Below, piece by piece: positions 49,471-61,288 of a stretch of DNA of 64,000 bases. Source of the stretch: Gentiana macrophylla (lineage: Eukaryota > Streptophyta > Magnoliopsida > Gentianales > Gentianaceae). A model generated the notes under the pieces. That model was not told the origin of the DNA. It searched no databases and saw only the letters and a program-made list of their open reading frames with translations. Every line of letters begins with the position of its first letter. Position 1 is the first letter of the stretch. A program made the translations under genes and the position numbers. Where the stretch lies: the NCBI GenBank assembly GCA_026214975.1, contig JAOBSW010000181.1, positions 1 through 64,000 of the forward strand, read 5' to 3'.

Positions 49471-52400
49471 ACGAAAGCATGTGATTAATTGTTTTAGAGC
49501 ACACCCTATTATTTAAAATACAACAAACTACATCTCCCACTTGCTCTAAAGCAATGGAGACTCATCCCGTATTCGAGTACCCACTAAGCATATCATAACC
49601 ATTTCAGATTCCAAAGTACACTCCGAGTATGCCGTCGTAGGATAGGTCAGTGACTCGGGGAGCACCTACATCTAAATGTCATGGGTCTTAATGATTAGTC
49701 AGGTTGTCGGCTCGAGACGATCCGTAGAATCGAAATGTTACCGGTCCATGTAATCATGTGGTACTGAGTAAACACTGAGCCCGAGATCGACTTAACGATC
49801 ATCCTCAATCTGACTTAAAGTCAAAATCAGTGTATCACACATATCCAAGTTCACACATGAATATGTCCGCATATTGTTCCTCGTTCTCTCAAGATACTAA
49901 AGGACATACTAAACTTGCTTTGTTAACCGCCGAATCTAAGATTCGATCAAGTTGACGTTCAATAACCTGACCATCTCTTACTAGAAAGAGAATCTATCCT
50001 ATTTCTCTTGATCCGAAGATTTGAGAGTCATTCCCGAGGCATAGGTAGAACTTCCTCGTTGAATGTTGCATACATGGATGCATCATCTTAACCAATAAGA
50101 TGGATGGGAAACGTTGATCGATTCTAAAGAATTCGACCGGGTCAAACTCTTAAGAATGTTGTCCAAATCTCATCGCTGTAGAGAATTGTGGCATTGTCGA
50201 TTTCGACTTGAGATAACACACCCATGTTGATTCCAATCGGTGCAAAGCGTTATCCTTCACAAACACTAATATATATTTATATATTCACTACTGTACTAAA
50301 ATTGATATCCAGTCTACAAAAGATTTATCAATATTCTGGTCAAATCCATATATTGTAGAAATATATGACTTCCAATGACCGAGAGGTTTTCTTTTTATCC
50401 ACAAAAGGACATAAGCCTTGACAGTTATCCTGTCATAAGTTCATAAGGCAATACCCTTTTGTTCCGAATGAATCTAGACTCCGTTTGTTGGCAAGAAAGT
50501 CTCAGGGAATCACCCCTATTTTCTGCTTTTTAACGAAATCATGCAATACCGAACTCATTCTACTCTTTTCCGTGTAGATCCAATTACTCCCACTCGGGCT
50601 CAGAGAGACACTCAGGTGGTTCTACAAGAGTATGAACAGACTCGGAGTACCAAACTCCATTCTGTGGTTATGGCTTGTAAACCAACCTCTATTATCAGAA
50701 TCCTATACTGCTCACAAAAGAGCCATAGGTCATCGATCGATCCTCAGACTACAAAGTCTGCAGAAACCGTAACGGGTAATGGATAAACCATACTCCCACT
50801 ACATTCTGGGTGGATCGAAATTCTGATCTAGTTTAGTAGTATTTAGTGTTATCACCAACAACCGATGTTGGATGTGGTCTGATTTTAATCAGCTTAGTAA
50901 CTACCTTGAGTAAACGCGATTTCAAGGTTCAAGGTTTCGTTGTTCATGGACTCTATCGGGAAGGACGCAACAAAGATAATCGTCCCCTTCCCGATTTCAA
51001 GAATCTTATAACAAACCTTTATACTCAATAGGTTAAAAGATATATCACGAATGGTCATTGACCGAACGTCTACGCGAAATTCCCAGTCTTACCTTCAAGC
51101 ACCGTGTGCTAAATGCTTATATTTATGGAAGTGGGGTGAACCGAATCCACACCTTATCCGTAAATTCCAAAGCATATTCTATGTAGACTTCTCGGTCTTA
51201 CATATTAATGTAAACCGTTATTTCACTTCCAATATCTTTATTGAGTTAGCAAAGGTATTGTAGCAAAAAAAAAACTATATAAGGCAATTTAACGGTTTCT
51301 CACTTAGTGAAAACATTTCACTATGAGGCAGGCCGAGCATCAGTCCCTAGGACTATGTGATGGCCCATTTCTGAGTATAGAATACTCTATCTCTGTTGAA
51401 AACAGAGAAACCTCAAAATATTTTGGATAAACTTACCGGAGTGTTTGAATAGTTATCAGACAAGAAGTCACTACTCGGAAGCTCCTACTAGCTCGTATCT
51501 TTCATCAGACCCCGAAGGTCGTCATGAACAAGCTATGTTACTTCTTTATAACCATTATTCTTTCCCGATTGAAAGAAAAACTTAGTCATTGATCCTTTGA
51601 GACAATACAACCAGACTGGGAGAAAGGAATCACCCTGAGCCAGTCTTCAGGTCTTGTCTTTTAAGGACTATGCACTAACTATGGATTGTGAAGAAGCGTT
51701 TATCTAAATATAGAAACCAATTGCTTTTAATAGTTCTTAAGATGTGTTTTATATACATATTTCAGCAGTTCTAAGTGGTTTTTGACTTTATCAAATAAAA
51801 GTCCGAGTCTTGGATTCGTACTACAAATGGTATATTCACTTTCTATGCGACAAACAAATTATCGAATAGAAGGTAAACCCATTCGTTCCAACGAATCGTA
51901 AACGGAAAATAATTTTCCTGCGATATTCAAGGATTGAATCCGAGATTCATTTCCTTATATCACTCCCACTTTTCTAGCTAAAATTAACTGCCCGTTGTTT
52001 ACTCCTTTAATCGTTAAATGCACTGCTATCTTGTTCTTCCAAAGAACTTAGCTCGAGAAAATTGCCAAGGATTCATAGGTTGGTGATCCAAAATCACTAT
52101 CCTTATCCTACGATTTTCAGTTTAATTAATTTTCGTTTCAGCCTTAAAATTTTCTTAGTTTAGATGACTAACACTTTTAGACATATTCTCCCATTCTTGA
52201 CTTTCCGTGAATGGAAACAGTCTTGAACCAGCGGTTCGTTTGAGTAGACACTACTCTTGAACCGTGGGGTGTCTATTTCGAGTGTTACTCGTCGGGACTT
52301 CTCGGATTTTCTAATATACCAGAAAAACAACAAATCATAACATTAAAGCTCCCACTAGTTTTTCGGTTCCAAATACCGTCTAACGAGCAATGCTTTATTT

Positions 52401-54877
52401 TTATGATTTTTCGATTTTTTTCGATTAGAAAATATTTCGTATATAGTTCTATTGTTTCGGAAAAACAACAAATCATAGAAACTCCCACTAGTTCATCGAT
52501 TCCAAATATCGTCTAACTAGCAACATTTCATGACTTTCCGGTTTTCAATTAGAACGGTTACGTGTGTAGTCGATTACACTTTTCTAATGTTCTAGAAAAA
52601 CAACAAATCATAAAGCTCCCACTAGTTCATCGATTCCAAATATCGTCAACTAGTAACACTTCATGATTTTCCGATTTTTCAATTAGAAAATTACTCGTGT
52701 AATTACTACACACTCAAAATTCACTAGAAGAATTTCAAAGTCCAAATCACCTTTGATCAAACTAAGTCTGTCTTCCGCTTGACACGACGACACTAGTGAC
52801 ATACCTATATGTCACTGGTTTTTAAAAGGCTCAAGAGAAAATATCTCTTGAAAAATAATTGCATTATCGATTAAATAGTTCAACGCCCTAGTTACTTTCC
52901 ACTTTTAATGAAGTCAATACTAGTCAATTATAAATTTTAAGCAATTTTGTAAGTGGATATAATGTTTGTAAATAAAATGACATATATTAATTCAAATTTA
53001 ACACTACTATATTATTTTATTTTAGGAATTGTAAACTATAAGTAAGTCTACTCTACCATTCCAAGGTTTTAACCTCGCATCTCAGTGCCGCCGTAGGGTA
53101 GGTCAAAGAGATGACGGTTAAATCGAGACAATCTCATCAATGAATAACTTGTGAGAATCGAACATCCCACGAGAATCGAACATCCCTTTATTCATTGACT
53201 ACCTTCCTTTTTAGCCTAGATATTACCAAAAAATATCCTTTATGAGTGTGACCTACTATATCGAATCTCTTAGGTACACCCCGAGTGTGCCGTCGTAGGA
53301 TAGGTCAGTGACCCGACGAGTACCCAGAAATCCTATCCTTTCGGAGACCAAGCCATGAATGTTGATAGGGGTGAACACCATCCGTAGGGGGACGAAATCA
53401 AAGCGCCGCGAGGCGTCACCCTTCTCTCACTTACTTGTATCTATAGTAGAGGCCGTGGGGTTGGCTGCCGCCTCCCCGCTCCCACTCAATAATTTGGAAG
53501 TGGTGGTGGGTTAACTAACCACGCCTTTTTGATGTTAACATAAAAGCTCATCAAATCAAGGATTCCGAATGGTGTCGGTAACGCAGGGGCAAGCCTACCC
53601 GCCCTATTCGTTGGAACATATGTGATGATCGGACGGAAGTCGGGTCAAGACAGCCCCATTGAGATAAGAAGAATCACCCCTCCGCTCTCCGGTGTAGCTT
53701 AGTCTTGCCGGACCCCGTGCATACATCACACTAGGAGGGTTAAGTCGGTCGAGCGAAGCTCGCTTGACCACCCAACCTATAAGCGAACCGCTTTTATCCA
53801 AGATTTATTGTTCTTTTACCATCATTCAATCTCGTAGACACTACGAATCTAAAAACGTGATCTCGTTTGGGCTTTAAGGCGGTTCACCGAGAACACACAC
53901 CGAAAGGCTTAACGATTTCATAACCCGTCCTCGGATCTTTAATTAGTTACTAAATTAATTAATTACCACGATTAATTAAATTTCAACTAATTACACGAGT
54001 TTGTATACATGCCTATTTTAATTACCAAAATTAAAATTCTACATGTATGCATGGAGTGGATTTATGATATGATGCATGTCATGGCAATTCCGATTTTATA
54101 TCTATTTTATGATCAAACACATAAAAAATAAATGCGGAAAATTTAAACACCGAGATGGATTGTTGGTACCCCGTATCTAATCTATCCTAGGAAAACAAAG
54201 AAATTACATAATCTATGTCTTCGAGTCTTGATCTTCAAATCTTGAACTCGAACACCGGATCACGAACCACTTAACACCGAGGAGAGGAGGTCGTAATATA
54301 CCAATATATTAAAATATATTTATATTACAAACTTGTTTTATAATAATTTTTTTTTTCTCACACGGCTGTTATGTAAATATTTTATTTTATTTTATTTTTT
54401 ATTATTTGGTCAAAACTTGTGGCTAAACCTAATACATTAGGTTACAAGAAACAAAATTTTTGCAGCCGCCAAAAAAAAATTGCCGACGGAAAAAAATAAT
54501 TAAACAATTCGGCCTCCTCCCGTTTTTACCTTCTTGATGATCTTCAACACCATGATCTTCAACACATCATCTTCATCGTCTCGAACCCGGAACATCAAAA
54601 ATATAATAAAAGATGCTACTTTTACATAAATTTCGAAATTTGACATAAATAAAATACAATTCCTATGCTCAATTGTTACTAAACAAAGGAGCTACAATAG
54701 ATCTAACGAGTAAACAGTACCAACCCCAATCCATCTCTTCAACCAAGACATTCATAATCATAAAAAAAATAAAACAAAATTTCGGCCCCTTTTAAAAAAA
54801 AAAAAATTGGGGAAAAAAATCTACATGTTTTACCACTCCTAGATCTAATATTTTATACGTATAAATATAGATCACCA
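49471..54877 (-). other. Non-coding internal region of the copia-like element
   Basis: No frame longer than ~81 codons and no retrotransposon protein motif on either strand. Contents: a GCCGTCGTAGGATAGGTCAG motif at 49616-49668 and again at 53274-53328, with a partial copy at 53083-53112; a triple ~137-bp repeat at 52321-52730; A/T-rich runs at 54340-54510 and 54760-54815. The PPT-proximal part matches the old fragment at 16668-17857. Confidence 0.75.
52321..52730 (-). repeat. Three tandem ~137-bp repeats in the internal region
   Basis: Units start at about 52321, 52459 and 52594. On the plus strand each has AAAAACAACAAATCATA, CTCCCACTAGTT, TCCAAATA, a CGTCTAAC-like string and a T-rich ATTAGAA end. 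On the minus strand each carries ACTAGTGGGAG, a purine run like the element's polypurine tract. Confidence 0.85.
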
Positions 54878-54893
54878 TGGCGATCGATACCCA
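54878..54893 (-). other. Degenerate primer binding site, tRNA-Met-like
   Basis: The minus strand reads TGGGTATCGATCGCCA beside the right LTR. The usual initiator-Met primer site is TGGTATCAGAGCCA; the order is kept with small changes, some beside CG. Confidence 0.55.
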
Positions 54894-54894
54894 T

Positions 54895-56727
54895 CGTTAG
54901 TAATACCATCCGCAGCGGAAACGATTTATGGATCTAGATCTATAAAATACATGTAATAAAATAACTAGATCTATATCTACAAGGGGGTTGTAGAACATAC
55001 CTCTTGGATCTCAAAATCCAAGTTGAAGAACCGCAATTAGGAAGAACTTGTGAAGGTGTGAAGAGCACCACAGTCTTCCGAACGTGTGATCCAAGCAACT
55101 CCGGTGGAAGGAAATCCTCGCCTCTAATCCTTCCGATATGCTACCGGAAAAATCTCCAAGATTTTCCCTCTTATTCCCCTTGGTCGAATTTTCCTTTCTC
55201 CTCTCTAAGAGGTGAAAGTCGAAATCATGTGTGTGTTAAGGCTTGGGAGAACTCCCTTTATATAGGAGAGTAAAACTTAGCCTCCAAGGATTTTTATTTA
55301 TCAAACAAAATAAATCCTTTAATAAAAGATAATTCCATAATATTCTAGAACAAATCTAGAATAATATTTATCTTTATTATTTACCATAAATATTTATCCA
55401 ATAAATATTTTATGCACATGCCTTATTAATCACAAGAAAACTAATTTCTTGTTCATTAAACATGCATTGGGGTCGAAATTTACCTCTTGTGACCTAGTCA
55501 CAATAATTTCGACTATAACACAATTTTTGGGCCAAGATTATGGAAAATGTCTTTTCCACATATTTAATTATTTAGCCCAACTAATTTAATAGTCCACTAA
55601 ACAATTAATTCACATATCGCTTTAATAAAGTCCAACAAGAACTAAATTAATATTATTAGGATTCGACGTCCGAGAATAGCTATGCTATATTAGAGAGGCA
55701 CGTCGGGGACCATGGACTAATAATCGCTGGCTCCGATAAATCAAATAAATAATTATCTTACGAACAGAATAATTATATTCGATAAATCAATCACAGAATA
55801 TGCCACCATAATCCCGGTTGCACTCCTCCTCTTATAAGATTATATTTATCTCTCACGAGAATAATAATAAGCGCCCATTGATATAATCATTACATATGGA
55901 TTAATCCTCCATAGATCGCTCATTCTAAATCGGGAAGTTACCGTTAACCCTTTTCGTAACCTCTTATCCTTATTTACCATTAACCCCCTAGTGATCAATT
56001 AATTCATACAACTCACGGGTAGCTAATCGATTGTAATATGAACTCGCGCGATCGATCGTTTCTAGGATTAACAAATAAGTGGAATCTGTCTATCTACTTC
56101 CATAAATGGAAGGAATGGATTCGTATCTCGTGATAAACACGGACTACTCACTCAATCCAAAGACAATGCCAAGATGGGGTAATTCGAGACCACTGGACTC
56201 GGTGTAATCTTTAACCGTCAAGTCAAACTTCATACCGATTCAAGCGGTTGATTGTGATCACCTCAGATTAAGATATATCCATAAATATGATCATCCATTG
56301 ATTCGATAAGACTTCTCGATTACGGAATTATATCATGAACTCTAATCAAATCGGTCCAAATACTATATGATATATCTATCATATATAAATGCCCCATTAG
56401 GTTCTCTTAACCGAAAGTCCGGATAAGACAATCACACCTATTGTGTTCAGGCGCATTAATAGCACGTTAAAGGAGAGACCCGATACTCTCGATTAACTTT
56501 ACTACGGGCTAATTGTATTTTAAGTACATCTTCATTAACTCAATCCTCCCGTGTATATACCATACACTGAGTTAAGTGATTACATAAACGATATACTTAG
56601 GGTTTTCTGTAGTGTAAATACTATTGTCACATCGGTGATTATGAGAATAATAAATATGAATAATAATATCATTTCATTTATTAAATAAAACAATTACAAA
56701 ATTGTCTTTCGGGCATCACACCTAACA
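54895..56727 (-). repeat. 5' LTR of the copia-like element
   Basis: 1833 bp, close to the left LTR. The terminal T at 54895 reads C. Differences from the left copy cluster at a few places such as 55690-55800 and 56095-56205. Confidence 0.92.
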
Positions 56728-56732
56728 GAACG
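56728..56732. repeat. Target-site duplication GAACG, right copy
   Basis: Matches 47615-47619. Confidence 0.93.
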
Positions 56733-57922
56733 GACACGAGAGCCGAAGGTTATGGCCAAAATACTAGCATGGGTCCACCGAACCACCGAATGGGGTCATG
56801 CACAAATCCACCGACATCCCCGAGGTACCGACGAACCAAAGAAAATCCCCAAGAAGCACACCACGTCGTTGGCATCATAAAGGGCTTTCCAGAATGGTGA
56901 ATTGCACGTGGAACAGACACGGGAGCCGAAGGTTATGGCCAAAATACTAGCACGGGTCCACCGAACCACCGAATGGGGTCATGCACAAATCCACCGACTT
57001 CCCCGAGGTACTGACGAACCACAGAAAATCCCCGAGCAGCACACCACATCGTTGGCATCAGAAAGGTCTTTCCAGAATGGTTAACTGCACGTGGAATGGA
57101 CTCGGGAGCCGAAGGTTATGGCCAAAATACTAGCACGGGTCCACCGAACCACCGAATTAGGTCATGCACAAATCCAGCGACATCCCCGAGGTACCGACAA
57201 ACCACAGAAAATCCCCGAGCAGCACACAACTTCGTTAGCATCGGAAAGGGCTTTCCAGAATGGTGAACTGCACGTGGAACGGACATGGGAGCCGAAGATT
57301 ATGGCCAAAATACTAGCAGGGGTCCACCGAACCACCGAATGGGGTCATGTACAAATCCACCGACATCCCCGAGGTACCGACGAACCACAGAAAATCCCCG
57401 AGAAGCGCTCCACGTCGTTGGCATCGGAAAGGGCTTTCCAGAATTGTTAACTAAACATGGAACAGACACGGTAGCTGAAGGTTATGGCCAAAATACTAGC
57501 ATGGGTCCACCGAACCACCGAATGGGGTCATGCACAAATCCATCGACATCCCCGAGGTAGAAAATCCCCGAGAAGCACACCACATCGTTGCCATCGGAAA
57601 GGGCTTTCCAGAATGGTGAACTGCACGTGGAACGGACATGGAGCCGAAGGTTATGGCCAAAATACTAGCACGGGTCCACCGAACCACCGAATGGGGTCAT
57701 GCACAAATCCACCGACATCCCCGAGGTACCGACGAACCACAGAAAATCCCCGAGAAGCACACCACGTCGTTGGCATCGGAAAGGGCTTTCCAGAATGGTG
57801 AACTGCACGTGGAACGGACACGGGAGCCGAAGGTTATGGCCAAAATACTAGCACGGGTCCACCAAACCACCGAATGGGGTCATGCACAAATCCACCGACA
57901 TCCCCGAGGTAGAAAATCCCCG

Positions 57923-57927
57923 AGAAG
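57923..57927. repeat. Target-site duplication AGAAG, left copy
   Basis: Partner copy at 63967-63971. Confidence 0.93.
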
Positions 57928-58514
57928 TGTTTAGGGTGTATTTATAGTGTTTTTAACGATATATTTTATATCAATTTCCCCCGTATATGTATTATTTTCA
58001 TAGAAATAGGGATTTATATTTAAATATTGAGTAAATGATGTTTTTAATAGTTAAATCTTAAAACGTAACGATTTATGTGCGTAATTGATGATTTTATGTT
58101 ATTTTGGAAATACGTTACGCTTTGGTATGTTTTCCTATTGTTGTAGATACTCATTGATGATGGGAGAGAGGATTTTAGAGAGCCAAATTCGTGATTGGAA
58201 AGGATCAATCAAAGTTATGGAAGATTGAAAGATATAAGGAAAGAAATCAATCAAGATAAATGTCGGAAAATCAGGATTCCGGGTAGTGACGACCTTCCGA
58301 CGCAGTTCTTGATATGATATAAACTGATTTGACTCTCGACCTCAAGAGAAGAGTTGTAGGGCTTGAAGAGAGGATTCTACAGGATTTTGAATCACTCCAT
58401 TCCGACTTACGAGGCCCGAGATATGAGCGTTACAAGTTTAGATGCTGTTGCTGAAAATACAGGACGAGCGTCCGGAATCTTCAAACGGGCGTCCGGCCAC
58501 GGTTACTGTAGCAG

Positions 58515-58536
58515 CCGACTTAAAAGTCTATAAAAG
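58515..58536 (+). promoter_or_regulatory. LTR core promoter: CCGACTTA box and TATAAAAG
   Basis: CCGACTTA at 58515-58522, six bases, then TATAAAAG. The same box and spacing occur in the Athila-type LTR. In the right LTR the box is preceded by A instead of G (ACCGAC), with TATA at 62993-63000; both forms fit RCCGAC. Confidence 0.7.
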
Positions 58537-58620
58537 CAGCTGCGATTCCAACCCTAATTACATCAGATTTTTCATACGAAAATTACACAGACAGCAGCCG
58601 CTTTCTGGGAGCTTTCAAGG

Positions 58621-58653
58621 CCGATCACCCGAGCCTTGTGCTCGGGTGATCGG
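58621..58653 (+). other. Perfect 14-bp hairpin in the transcribed part of the LTR
   Basis: CCGATCACCCGAGC pairs with GCTCGGGTGATCGG around CTTGT, ~85 nt after the TATA box. The right LTR keeps 13 bp (63083-63095 with 63101-63113). Confidence 0.85.
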
Positions 58654-59514
58654 GGTTAGATTAGGTCTTTTATTTTGTTTGTTTTTCCTTCGTTTCTTGA
58701 ACCATGATGATGTTTTGAGGTTGAATAAACATGGAGCAGCCATGGATATCTTTTCGCAGCGCTTTTACTTTCTTTCTCTCTGGATATCTTGTAAGTTTAA
58801 ATTCCAAGTTCGTATCTTTTCTATGATTATTTGTTATTGCAAATTTATATCGAAAGATGTTTGCGATTGATGTTTACCGTAGGACGAAAGTCGGTGTAAA
58901 CGCGAGATCACCATAGGAAAGAATAGACGTTTTGATCTATGTCAAACGAAAGTTGATAGGTTGAATGTCTAGGTTGTTAGATCTAGAAAATCTTGCACCT
59001 TGGTTTATTTTATGATGCGTTAATCTCCGTAAATCGAAAGACGTAGATTGATAGGCGAATTCATCTACAGTAAAGTAGGAATTCATACGTTTGATAGGTG
59101 AAACCACAACTTGAATTAAATCACTATAAGATAATCTAGGGAAGAAATTAAGGGTTGCGGGATGGTGGATTATGATTTGTTCCATGTTTAGTCGCCTATC
59201 ATTATCATGTTCGTTAGATAGATTTATTGTTGTAGTTTAGATTTATTTTATGTTGATCATAATTATCCTTCCCGGCTTTGGATTAACAATCCTCTCTGCC
59301 CATTTACTTTTCCGTTTTAGTTTAGGTTTAGGTTAATAAAGAAGAATTAATAAGTTAGATTCGACATTTCAATTCCCACGAGGATCGATACCGTACTTAT
59401 CCAACTTTACTAGCAACTACCCGGTATTCGGCCGGTTAGGAGGTAGTTTTGCATGGTAGTATAGGTTTTATAAATTTTCTTTTGTTTTAATGATGCAAAA
59501 TCTCCCAACAAAAG

Positions 59515-59530
59515 TGGCGCCGTTGCCGGG
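59515..59530 (+). other. Primer binding site, tRNA-Asp type
   Basis: TGGCGCCGTTGCCGGG, identical over 16 bases to the site of the Athila-type element. Confidence 0.88.
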
Positions 59531-60231
59531 AATCGGTGTTTTGTTGAATCTTCTTTCGTTAATTTTTCTATTTTGTTACGCTTTTATTTATTTTTATTTT
59601 ATTTCAATAAAAGTAGCGTTTAACAAATCGAGAGTTTTTATTTTTGCCGTGTTTCGATAAACCGTTGGGTTAAGAATGTGCAAAAGTTTTTTACTCGATT
59701 TGTGAAACGTGAACTATATGTTTGTTTGTATCTAGTCTAACCTCTCGTAGGCTTTAATTTGATGTGGTTGCTCTGTGATATTTGATGTATGATCTTTTAA
59801 GAAATTAGGGTTTTTTTGTGTTTCGCGTTTTCTATGCAAGTTCGATCGTTGGACGAGCGTTCAGTAAGTGAACGCCCGTCCAGCCCCTAATATGCGAGTA
59901 AACGAGCGCCTCGTTTGTTGGACGCCGTCCGCTCCAAAACGACGCCTGCTTTGCATTTGCAAGCGACCAGACGGACGCCCATATATCTAAACGCCCGTCC
60001 GGCCTGCATAAGTTTTAAACGCCCGTTTGAATTAGTGAACGCCAGTCCAGGTTCCAGATTTCTTCTCAATTTGATTTTTAATGCTTTATTTAATATGGAT
60101 TTTTTTCATACGAGCTTCTGTGGCTAATTTCTTTTACGTAGATGTTCTGAGCTTGCATATTCATATCTTTCCATCTACGAATCCGTGTTAGATAACTGCT
60201 TAACTTTTATATACATGATTCATCTAGGCAT
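59531..60231 (+). other. Leader of the non-autonomous element with CGTCC motif cluster
   Basis: No gene. At 59850-60050 there are about ten ACGCCCGTCC/GGACGAGCG-like motifs in both orientations. One pair forms a 13-bp hairpin with a single mismatch (59851-59863 with 59869-59881). Confidence 0.7.
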
Positions 60232-60947
60232 GTTATAGTTACTGTCGGTTCTCGTATGCTATAACTGTTCTTATCATTGTTAGTAGCTAATGTCGGTTTC
60301 CGTATGCTACACACCGCTGTGATGAATCTTTTAAGCTTTGAGACTTATGTGCTTTCCTGTTGTTTATGTAACTCATATGGGTAGCTATCGCTCGGTTTCG
60401 TATGCTACGTCTTAGGCCATATGAGTTATATATCATTTAGTATAGCTAATCGTTGGTTTTCCATAATGCTATCACCTTTGATGAGTCTTAAAAGCGCGTA
60501 CTGCTTGCATGTAATGGAAAGACTTTATCGTTTATCGTAACTGTCATCATTATTTGGCAGACGTTTATTTTATACATGTCATGTTGCAAATGAGTGGGCT
60601 AGTTTTTTTCTTTTATTTTCTTTTATTTTTACATATCACTTAGATGCATATCATTTAGCTGCATATCATCTAGTTGCATTGTTTCTCTCTTTTCTTTTAT
60701 TTTTCTTGAGTGTAGTTAATCGCTTCGGTTTTCGTAATACTACCTCGCTTTTTTTTCCATGATGGTTCTTTGTTGGTTTTCCATATGCCATCATTATTTT
60801 AGTATTGCATATCACGTAGGTTGCATTGTAATTTTTATCCATTTAGATTTCACCTAGCCTACTATTATTCATATGTGCTTTATTGTGAGTTCCGTCGGTT
60901 TCGTCGCTCACATTTTTATTGATGAACTTTATAAGCTTCGTGGCTTA
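60232..60947 (+). other. Array of small hairpins with conserved loop and covarying stems
   Basis: At least seven stem-loops share a loop resembling TAATCGTCGGTTTTCGTAAT but have different, self-complementary stems: GTTATAG/CTATAAC (60232-60265), GTAGC/GCTAC (60283-60310), GTAGC/GCTAC (60381-60408, inside a perfect outer 12-bp stem 60369-60380 with 60417-60428), ATAGC/GCTAT (60442-60472), GTAGT/ACTAC (60712-60743), ATGATGG/CCATCAT (60759-60794) and TGTGAG/CTCACA (60884-60912). Three are followed at ~8-11 nt by GATGA and a second small hairpin (60332-60347, 60492-60506, 60932-60947). Stems change in pairs while the loop is kept, the signature of selected RNA or DNA folding. The function is unknown; RNA packaging or protein binding is a guess. 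Confidence 0.75.
60632..60676 (+). repeat. 15-bp tandem repeat, three copies
   Basis: CATATCACTTAGATG, CATATCATTTAGCTG and CATATCATCTAGTTG in a row; a degraded fourth copy is at 60808-60823. It lies inside the hairpin array. Confidence 0.85.
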
Positions 60948-61272
60948 CGCTTAGATGTCTGTGTTTTACCTGGTTGGTAATTTTTCCATCCGAGCTATTC
61001 TATCCTCGTGCTTCTATCTTCTCTTTCACTCTCCTGTTGTTATATTTCTCCCTATCCTCGAGGTATTTCATGTTTTTCATGAGTGCGGGGTGTTTGCATT
61101 AGCTTTTGTGAGTTTTCGACGGTGTCGCTGGTGGATGGTCCACACCAGTCACGATATCTCCGAGCATTTTTGGATCGGAACGCGTCCGTTCAGGCATTGT
61201 TCCTTTCAAACATACAATCGGCTAAGTTTTTTTTCTTTTATTCTCGCACAACATGAGGACATGTTGTAATTT

Positions 61273-61288
61273 AAGTGTGGGGGAGGGG
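61273..61288 (+). other. Upstream second polypurine-like tract
   Basis: AAGTGTGGGGGAGGGG after GAGGACATGTTGTAATTT. It corresponds to 44858-44869 in the Athila-type element and lies 1.1 kb before the true tract. Confidence 0.6.

Larger units (their letters stand above)
47620..56727 (-). mobile_element. Non-coding copia-like LTR retrotransposon, 9.1 kb
   Basis: LTRs of 1838 bp (left) and 1833 bp (right) end in TGTTA...TAACA and flank 5.4 kb. Orientation is set by the minus-strand polypurine tract GCAAGTGGGAGAT beside the left LTR, a typical copia junction, and by a degenerate tRNA-Met-like primer site beside the right LTR. GAACG is duplicated on both sides. The internal region has no frame over ~80 codons and no gag or pol motif that I can find, so it resembles a LARD-type (large non-autonomous) element. 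It must have used proteins from another element. The fragment at 16668-19660 is a far older relative with the same non-coding internal sequence. Confidence 0.9.
56728..57927 (+). repeat. Satellite B between copia-like and non-autonomous gypsy elements
   Basis: About seven monomers in the same orientation as the main array. The variant ATTGTTAACTAAAC followed by ACGGTAGCTGAAGG at about 57443-57480 is shared with the monomer at about 35575-35615, so a multi-monomer block was duplicated before the insertions. Confidence 0.95.
57928..59510 (+). repeat. 5' LTR of the non-autonomous gypsy element
   Basis: 1583 bp, TGTTTAGGG to CTCCCAACA. U3 has GGACGAGCGTCC and ACGGGCGTCCGG near 58461-58497, a CCGACTTA box and TATAAAAG at 58529-58536. 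A 14-bp hairpin follows at 58621-58653. Confidence 0.93.

Noticed and set aside
58442..58870. 142-codon frame across the LTR promoter and hairpin of the non-autonomous element
   Set aside because: It spans the TATA box and the hairpin, and its homologous frame in the right LTR (62825-63070) is of different length and sequence after the CG-adjacent changes. No domain is seen.
60232..60947. C/D snoRNA cluster or tRNA-like genes in the hairpin array
   Set aside because: Three TGATGA strings resemble C boxes, but paired CTGA D boxes at the right places are missing. The loops do not fit a T arm (GGTTCRANNCC), and no cloverleaf could be drawn.
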